DNA of 64,000 nt, taken from positions 194,234 through 258,233 of the forward strand of contig JAQUPX010000004.1 of the NCBI GenBank assembly GCA_028716385.1, read 5' to 3'. The number at the start of each line of letters is the position of its first letter. Within the stretch, counting starts at the first letter, position 1. Below, piece after piece: positions 59,110-64,000 of the stretch. Source of the stretch: a bacterium (GTDB lineage Bacteria > Hydrothermota > UBA3073 > JACQXS01 > JAQTXJ01). The notes under the pieces are model-generated. The model ran no database searches. It had not been told where the DNA came from and saw only the letters and a program-made list of their open reading frames with translations. The position numbers were made by a program, and so were the translations under genes.

Positions 59110-60042
59110 ATGAAAATAGTTATACTCGGTGGCTATGGGTTTGTTGGAAAAAACGTTGTAGAAGAACTAAAAAAAGCGGGTTATGAAGCGATTCCTTTAT
59201 CCAGAAGAAATGGGTTAGATTTGACGGATTATAATTTAACTCAAAGATATTTCGAGGAAATAAAACCCGATGTTATTGTAAATCTTGCAGCACTAGTAGG
59301 AAGTTTAAATTTTGTTACAAAAAAAGCGGTAGAAGTTGTAGATATTAATATGAGAATGCTTCTAAATGTTTATAAAGGGATTATAGAAACAAACAAGGCA
59401 TGCATTCTTATTAACCCAATAGCTAACTGTGGTTTTCCTGGGGATATTAATTTGTACAGAGAAGAAGATTTCTGGTCAGGTAAAGTGCATAAATCTGTTT
59501 TGTCTTATGGTAGTACAAGGCGGATGATAGACGTTCTTGCTGAATGTTATAAGATGCAATATAATCTGAAAACAATAAATTTTTTTGTGCCGAATATGTA
59601 TGGACCATTTGAATCAACAGATCCAAACAAAGCTCATGCATTAGATGCTTTGATAAGTAAATTCTTAAAAGCCAAGTTAGAGAATTACCCAACCGTTGAG
59701 ATTTGGGGGACAGGGAAAGCGGTTAGGGAGTGGTTATATGTAAAGGATTTTGCCAGGGTATTAATACAAACAATAAAGAATATTAATAAAAACAATATAA
59801 ATGAACCAATCAACATTGGGCAAAAATACGGATTAAGCATTCGTAAGTTAGTAAATATTATAACTAAAAAAATTGAATATAAGGGTAAAATAATTTGGAA
59901 TACTGAAATGCCGGATGGCGCCCTAAAAAAAGTTATGGACGATAAAAAGTTTAAGAAATATTTTCCAAAATTTTCTTTTACTCCATTAGAACAGGGAATA
60001 GAGGAAACGATTGATTATTATAAATCGATTTATCCATATTAG
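59110..60042 (+). CDS. GDP-L-fucose synthase-like SDR epimerase/reductase
   Basis: 310 aa. 'VILGGYGFVGKNVVEEL' Rossmann motif, 'VNLAALVGSLNFVTKKAVEVVDIN' and 'YGPFESTDPNKAHALDALI' resemble GDP-L-fucose synthase (Fcl). The catalytic YxxxK reads 'YGSTR', Lys replaced by Arg, which may reduce or alter activity. Adjacent to gmd (30 nt), so conversion of GDP-4-keto-6-deoxymannose is the obvious role. Start ATG 59110 follows GGAGGAAATGT. Confidence 0.82.
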   Translation: MKIVILGGYGFVGKNVVEELKKAGYEAIPLSRRNGLDLTDYNLTQRYFEEIKPDVIVNLAALVGSLNFVTKKAVEVVDINMRMLLNVYKGIIETNKACILINPIANCGFPGDINLYREEDFWSGKVHKSVLSYGSTRRMIDVLAECYKMQYNLKTINFFVPNMYGPFESTDPNKAHALDALISKFLKAKLENYPTVEIWGTGKAVREWLYVKDFARVLIQTIKNINKNNINEPINIGQKYGLSIRKLVNIITKKIEYKGKIIWNTEMPDGALKKVMDDKKFKKYFPKFSFTPLEQGIEETIDYYKSIYPY

Positions 60043-60072
60043 GTAAAAAGTGTATATTACAAGGAGAATAAT

Positions 60073-61053
60073 ATGAAAAAAAAGAAAGCATTAATTACAG
60101 GCATTACAGGGCAGGATGGGTCTTATCTCTCTGAATTATTATTAAGCAAAGGATATGAAGTTTTTGGAATGATACCACGACGTTCAACTCCGGAAACTCA
60201 AACATTACGGGTTGAGCATATTTCACATAAATTAGTTTTGGAATACGGGGATGTGTTGGATTTAGCAAGTATTTATAGAATTATGAATGTGGTAAAACCG
60301 GATGAGGTTTATCATTTGGCTGCACAATCACACGTACAAGTTTCATTCTATGAACCCATACATACGACAACCGTTGATGCTTTAGGAACATTGAATATGC
60401 TTGAAGCTACGACAGAATTTGTTCCGAAAGCAAAATTTTATAATGCTGCAAGTTCTGAGATGTTTGGTAATACGCCTGATTATCCTATAACGGAAGATTC
60501 TAAAATGATACCTTGTTCCCCGTACGGAGCAGCAAAGCTTTATGCTTATCATATTACGCAAGTTTATCGCGTTTCAAAAAAATTATTTGCCGTTAACGGA
60601 ATATTATTTAATCATGAATCTCCCAGGAGAGGTTTAAATTTCGTGACAGCAAAAGTAGTAAAAGGTGCATTGGATATAAAATATGGCAATAAAAAGGAGT
60701 TACAACTGGGAGATTTAGATTCTTCCAGAGATTGGGGGCATGCAAAAGATTATGTCTATGCAATGTGGTTGATGTTGCAAAATAATACGCCCAAGGATTA
60801 TATAGTTGCAACGGGAATAGAAACTACGGTTAGAAGATTATGCGAATATACTTTTAGTAAGCTTAAACTTGGGGATTATAAAAAATATGTAAAAGTAGTT
60901 GATAAATATTGCCGTCCATATGAATTAAACCATCTGAAGGGCAATCCCGCAAAAATCAAGAAAGAATTAGGATGGAAACCTCAATATTCATTTGAAGATT
61001 TGATTGATGAAATGATTAGTGAAATTAAAAAGAGATTTTATCCGGATAAATAG
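60073..61053 (+). CDS. gmd: GDP-mannose 4,6-dehydratase
   Basis: 326 aa. 'ALITGITGQDGSYLSELLL' is the signature N-terminus; 'QSHVQVSFYEP', 'AASSEMFGNTPDYPITED', 'SPYGAAKLYAY' (YxxxK), 'LFNHESPRRGLNFVT' and 'GDLDSSRDWGHAKDYV' are all conserved in Gmd. Product GDP-4-keto-6-deoxy-D-mannose can lead to fucose, rhamnose, talose or perosamine. AAGGAGAATAAT precedes the start. manC/manB for GDP-mannose supply are not in the window. Confidence 0.97.
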   Translation: MKKKKALITGITGQDGSYLSELLLSKGYEVFGMIPRRSTPETQTLRVEHISHKLVLEYGDVLDLASIYRIMNVVKPDEVYHLAAQSHVQVSFYEPIHTTTVDALGTLNMLEATTEFVPKAKFYNAASSEMFGNTPDYPITEDSKMIPCSPYGAAKLYAYHITQVYRVSKKLFAVNGILFNHESPRRGLNFVTAKVVKGALDIKYGNKKELQLGDLDSSRDWGHAKDYVYAMWLMLQNNTPKDYIVATGIETTVRRLCEYTFSKLKLGDYKKYVKVVDKYCRPYELNHLKGNPAKIKKELGWKPQYSFEDLIDEMISEIKKRFYPDK

Positions 61054-61077
61054 AGGAAACTTACAAGGAGGAGTTTT

Positions 61078-62217
61078 ATGAGAATCGGGGTGATTGAAAT
61101 ATTATATCATCATGTTTTTTTATATTCATTAGCTTCTATTGCGAAAGAAAGCGGGGAGGACGTTACAATATTTACTACTAAAGAATTGTATAACCTTGTT
61201 ACTCCATTATTTAAGGATAGAGTTAAAAATTATAAATGGGTTATTAAGGGAGAGAATGAAAATGTGATTTCTTTTTTAAAGCGAGTAGAGAAAATTTCAG
61301 CAAAAGAATTAGATTTGTTATTTGTAAATACAATACAGGGATTTTGGTGTATTCCTGCAGCTTTTTTTACCCCAAGATGTAGAGCTATTCTGGTAGCAGC
61401 AAGATCACAAGAGTGGTTTGGCAATAGGTTAAGATTTTATATACCGCATACAAAAAATAGTTTAATAGATTTATTCAGGCAAAATTTATCATATATTATG
61501 AGAAAAAAGATTTTGCCTAAATATGACGGTGTTGTTGTGCATACGGAGAGTTTTAAAAAATATATTCAAAGGTATAGATATAAAAAACCCATTTTTGTAA
61601 TTCCTTTTGCCATATGTGAGTGTGATAGTTTAGTAAAAAAAGATTTTAGAAAAATTAATTTTATTGTTGTGGGTGGAATAGAAGAACATAGAAGAGATTA
61701 TGATGTCTTGTTAAAAGCTTTTAGAAAATTGTGGCTTTCTCCTTATAGAGAGCGAATAAGTTTGACACTTATTGGAAGACCTGTTGGGGAATACGGGAAA
61801 ATGGTTATTAAAGAATGTAAGGAATTAAAAGAAAAAGGTTACGCTATAAAGTTTTTTGAAGGATATATCCCGGAAACAGTTTTTATGGAAGAAGTAAAAA
61901 AGGGAGACATATTAATAAGTCCTATTAAGCTTGAGAATTATCCTTGTGGAGGAACAACATCTGCCGTAGTGGAAGCAATTAGAAATGCAAAACCCGGTAT
62001 ATATCCAAAAGGATACGCTGTTCAGGAAGAAGTGTTATCCAGTTCATTATTTTATGATGGTGATGAAGGGCTTGTTGATTTGATAGAGAATAGGCTTGTA
62101 AAGGAAAGTAAAGGTATGGAAGAATTATGTAAAAATGCCGTACTAAATTCAGAAAAATTTTCTTTAAATAGAATGGCAAAGTATTTCCAGGAATATATAA
62201 TAAAGGGATTAAATTGA
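61078..62217 (+). CDS. Glycosyltransferase family 1/4 (GT-B)
   Basis: 379 aa. C-terminal donor domain: 'FIVVGGIEEHRRDYDVLLKAF', 'LTLIGRP', 'VKKGDILISPIKLENYPCGGTTSAVVEAI' (EX7E-like region with Gly-Gly-Thr-Thr). N-terminal domain starts 'RIGVIEILYHHVFLYSLASI'. Substrate unknown; likely adds one residue of the repeat unit. AAGGAGGAGTTTT is the ribosome binding site. The stop overlaps the TTG start of the next gene. Confidence 0.85.
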   Translation: MRIGVIEILYHHVFLYSLASIAKESGEDVTIFTTKELYNLVTPLFKDRVKNYKWVIKGENENVISFLKRVEKISAKELDLLFVNTIQGFWCIPAAFFTPRCRAILVAARSQEWFGNRLRFYIPHTKNSLIDLFRQNLSYIMRKKILPKYDGVVVHTESFKKYIQRYRYKKPIFVIPFAICECDSLVKKDFRKINFIVVGGIEEHRRDYDVLLKAFRKLWLSPYRERISLTLIGRPVGEYGKMVIKECKELKEKGYAIKFFEGYIPETVFMEEVKKGDILISPIKLENYPCGGTTSAVVEAIRNAKPGIYPKGYAVQEEVLSSSLFYDGDEGLVDLIENRLVKESKGMEELCKNAVLNSEKFSLNRMAKYFQEYIIKGLN

Positions 62218-63545
62218 AAAAACTCATTCCGATATTATTTTTATTTTTATTTATTATATTATTTTTTGATTGTTTTTATGTTTCCCTCAGGTTTTCTATA
62301 TCAATATATCATATTATGTTAGTTGGAATACTATTTTTAATGTTAATAACTGCTTTTTTAAACGGAAATATAAAGTTTAGATTGGATAATCTTACATTAG
62401 GTTTGTTAACCGGTTTTCTATTTTTCGGATTACTATCGGCATTATTTTCATTTAATCAACCCATTGCTTTTTCTACTACACTTAAAGTATTTCTATATGC
62501 TTTTTCCAGTTTTATTATATTTTTGTTTATTAAAAACTCTCCAATAAATATATTTTTAAATTATAAGGCCATAAATGTAATTTGTTGGGTTGGATTAATG
62601 GTTTCTTTAATAATGATTACAGATTTTTTTAATTTAACAAATTTTTCAGATTTATTTGGTTATGGGGGAGGTATAAGGCAAGGTGGAATCTTAGGAAACC
62701 CGGATCATGCATCGGCTACTTTCTCTATTATTCTTCCTCTTTTTTTATATTGTTTAATGGAAAATCAGGTTAATAAAAATCTTACGAAGGTATTTTCATA
62801 TATGATATTTAGTTTTATTGTAATTAGTGCAAATTTATTAACCGGTTCACGTATGGGATTTTTAATGCTTGCGGCAACCGGGATTATTTTTTCCTTTGTA
62901 GAAAAGAAGTATTTATTTAAGTTTAGTACGCGTCGATTGTTTTTGTTTATAGCTGTAATGATAATAGGGGTTGGGGCCGTTTATTTAGTAAGAAATAACG
63001 ATAAAATAATAGAGCTTGTAACTTCACTGGAAGTCAGGGCAAAAAGTATTATATTTTTCGTGATACTTCACGAGGATGTTATAGGGCGTTCTATGGATTC
63101 TCGAGCAGAGCTTTTAAGCTTTGGGTGGAAGATGTTTTTAGCGCATCCTTTATTTGGTTCCGGTTTATCTGCTTCGTATCCATTGCTTGAACAGGTGCTT
63201 ATGTCACCAAATGCTTATCATAATACTTTTATGGATATTCTTGTTGGGACCGGATTATTTGGATTTAGTTTTTTTATTGGGATGTTATTTGTGATAGGAA
63301 AAAATTTATATAAATTATGGCGAATATCAGGAGATAGAAAATATTTTTATCTTTTATTATCTTTTTTGAATGTTTGCATGGAAATGTTTTTTCTGTCTTC
63401 TTCTTCTAATCGTTTTTTATGGACAGTGTTCATTCCATTGTCTTTATATGCGGATTCTTGTAAAACTAAGAAATTAGCCGTATTATTAAAAACAAAAATT
63501 AAAGATAATCCGGATATTCAAGCAGAAGCTATAAAAAACTTTTAA
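62214..63545 (+). CDS. Wzy-type O-antigen/capsule polymerase
   Basis: 443 aa, about 11-12 membrane helices. The Wzy_C/WaaL signature includes 'GILGNPDHASATFSIILPLF', 'NLLTGSRMGFLMLAATG' and the periplasmic loop 'HPLFGSGLSASYPLLEQ' followed by 'NAYHNTFMDILVGTGLFG' (with the conserved His). TTG start overlapping the upstream stop (TTGA). Together with Wzx it predicts polymerisation of lipid-linked repeat units in the periplasm. No Wzc/Wza seen in the window. Confidence 0.87.
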   Translation: MKKLIPILFLFLFIILFFDCFYVSLRFSISIYHIMLVGILFLMLITAFLNGNIKFRLDNLTLGLLTGFLFFGLLSALFSFNQPIAFSTTLKVFLYAFSSFIIFLFIKNSPINIFLNYKAINVICWVGLMVSLIMITDFFNLTNFSDLFGYGGGIRQGGILGNPDHASATFSIILPLFLYCLMENQVNKNLTKVFSYMIFSFIVISANLLTGSRMGFLMLAATGIIFSFVEKKYLFKFSTRRLFLFIAVMIIGVGAVYLVRNNDKIIELVTSLEVRAKSIIFFVILHEDVIGRSMDSRAELLSFGWKMFLAHPLFGSGLSASYPLLEQVLMSPNAYHNTFMDILVGTGLFGFSFFIGMLFVIGKNLYKLWRISGDRKYFYLLLSFLNVCMEMFFLSSSSNRFLWTVFIPLSLYADSCKTKKLAVLLKTKIKDNPDIQAEAIKNF

Positions 63546-63550
63546 AAAAT

Positions 63551-64000
63551 ATGCCATTATTTATATCAATAATCATTCCCTGTAGGAATGAAGAAAAATA
63601 TATTGGAAAATGTTTGGATTCGATAATAAAGAGTGATTTCCCATCGAAAAGTTTAGAAATTCTCGTTGTAGATGGGTGTTCAACAGATAAGACAAGAGAA
63701 GTAATTAAAGAGTTTGCAAGTAAATATCCGAATATAAAACTATTGGATAATCCCCAAAAAATAACACCCGTAGCTTTAAATATTGGCATTAAGAATAGCA
63801 GGGGAGATGTTATAGTAAGGATGGATGCACATAATATTTATGAGAAAGATTATATTTCAAAATGTGTAAAATATCTGGAGGAATATAAAGTTGATAATGT
63901 TGGCGGGATATGGGTGATGCTGCCCGGGAAAGATACTTTTCTCGCTAAATCAATAGCATTAGCGGTTTCACATCTTTTTGGGGTTGGAAATGCATATTAT
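63551..64000 (+). CDS. Glycosyltransferase family 2 (ExoA-like), N-terminal part
   Basis: Open frame of 150 codons from ATG 63551 to the window end; the C-terminal part lies outside. GT-A motifs: 'ISIIIPCRNEEKYIGKCLDS', 'EILVVDGCSTDKT' and 'VIVRMDAHNIYEKDYI', where Asp-Ala-His takes the DxD position as in ExoA-type succinoglycan transferases. Begins 5 nt after the polymerase stop, without a clear ribosome binding site. Confidence 0.92.
   Translation, partial: MPLFISIIIPCRNEEKYIGKCLDSIIKSDFPSKSLEILVVDGCSTDKTREVIKEFASKYPNIKLLDNPQKITPVALNIGIKNSRGDVIVRMDAHNIYEKDYISKCVKYLEEYKVDNVGGIWVMLPGKDTFLAKSIALAVSHLFGVGNAYY

Overview
AT-rich (roughly one-third G+C) bacterial chromosome segment. Seven predicted secreted proteins end in a Bacteroidetes/FCB-type C-terminal sorting domain (a PNPF motif, an 'IYDxxGK' strand, 'SGIYF', and a basic end), as seen for type IX secretion cargo. 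Together with DUF5683, RCC1/SBBP/LVIVD propellers and a legionaminic-acid-type locus, this suggests an uncultured FCB-superphylum lineage (WOR-3/Stahlbacteria-like is my best guess; no 16S rRNA is present to settle it). No IS element, prophage, CRISPR array or replication origin was seen.

Layout. 1-318: 3' end of recG. 315-5402 (minus): four-gene operon starting with an unusual MshEN/GspE-N domain fused to a DnaA-type AAA+ ATPase, then a PilM-PilN fusion and two lipoproteins. 5486-6817 (minus): mnmE. 7090-9607 (plus): SBBP propeller protein with a 13-G tract, a rhodanese-like lipoprotein, an FmdB zinc ribbon. 9608-9905: intergenic repeats. 9906-15200 (minus): operon of three different peptidases (papain-like, JAMM, gluzincin with propeller and barrel). 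15317-17118 (minus): DUF5683, free-Met-sulfoxide reductase-like GAF protein, CMD/AhpD-like protein, and rpmF (L32, 56 aa). 17278-24752 (minus): a 1744-aa RCC1/Ig/FN3 surface protein and an O-antigen ligase-TPR protein, flanked by panC and by a degenerate copy of the panC 3' end. 24903-32063 (minus): panC behind three secreted repeat proteins. 32287-38162: MFS transporter, tRNA-Ser(GGA), two secreted proteins, a TPR protein and nadD.

38248-64000 (plus) is one long surface-polysaccharide locus. It opens with a promoter and a winged-helix regulator, followed by wecB, a sugar epimerase and a glycosyltransferase. A legionaminic-acid-type nonulosonic acid module (legB, legC, ptmE-like, neuD, neuB, neuC, neuA) comes next; a sugar formyltransferase, a PIG-L deacetylase and an N-acetyl-sugar amidotransferase lie within it or at its end. 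Then come a sialyltransferase-like protein, a Wzx flippase, a surface protein with 243-bp tandem repeats, a DegT aminotransferase, a GNAT, a GDP-sugar epimerase, gmd, another glycosyltransferase, a Wzy-type polymerase, and a GT2 running off the end. The locus predicts Wzx/Wzy assembly of a glycan with a modified (formyl and/or acetamidino) nonulosonic acid and a GDP-6-deoxy-hexose.

Short GC-rich palindromic elements are scattered through the window, many in frame inside genes. Promoters resemble sigma70 (TTGACA, 16-18 nt, TATAAT-like); several lie so close to the start codon that the mRNA would be nearly leaderless.
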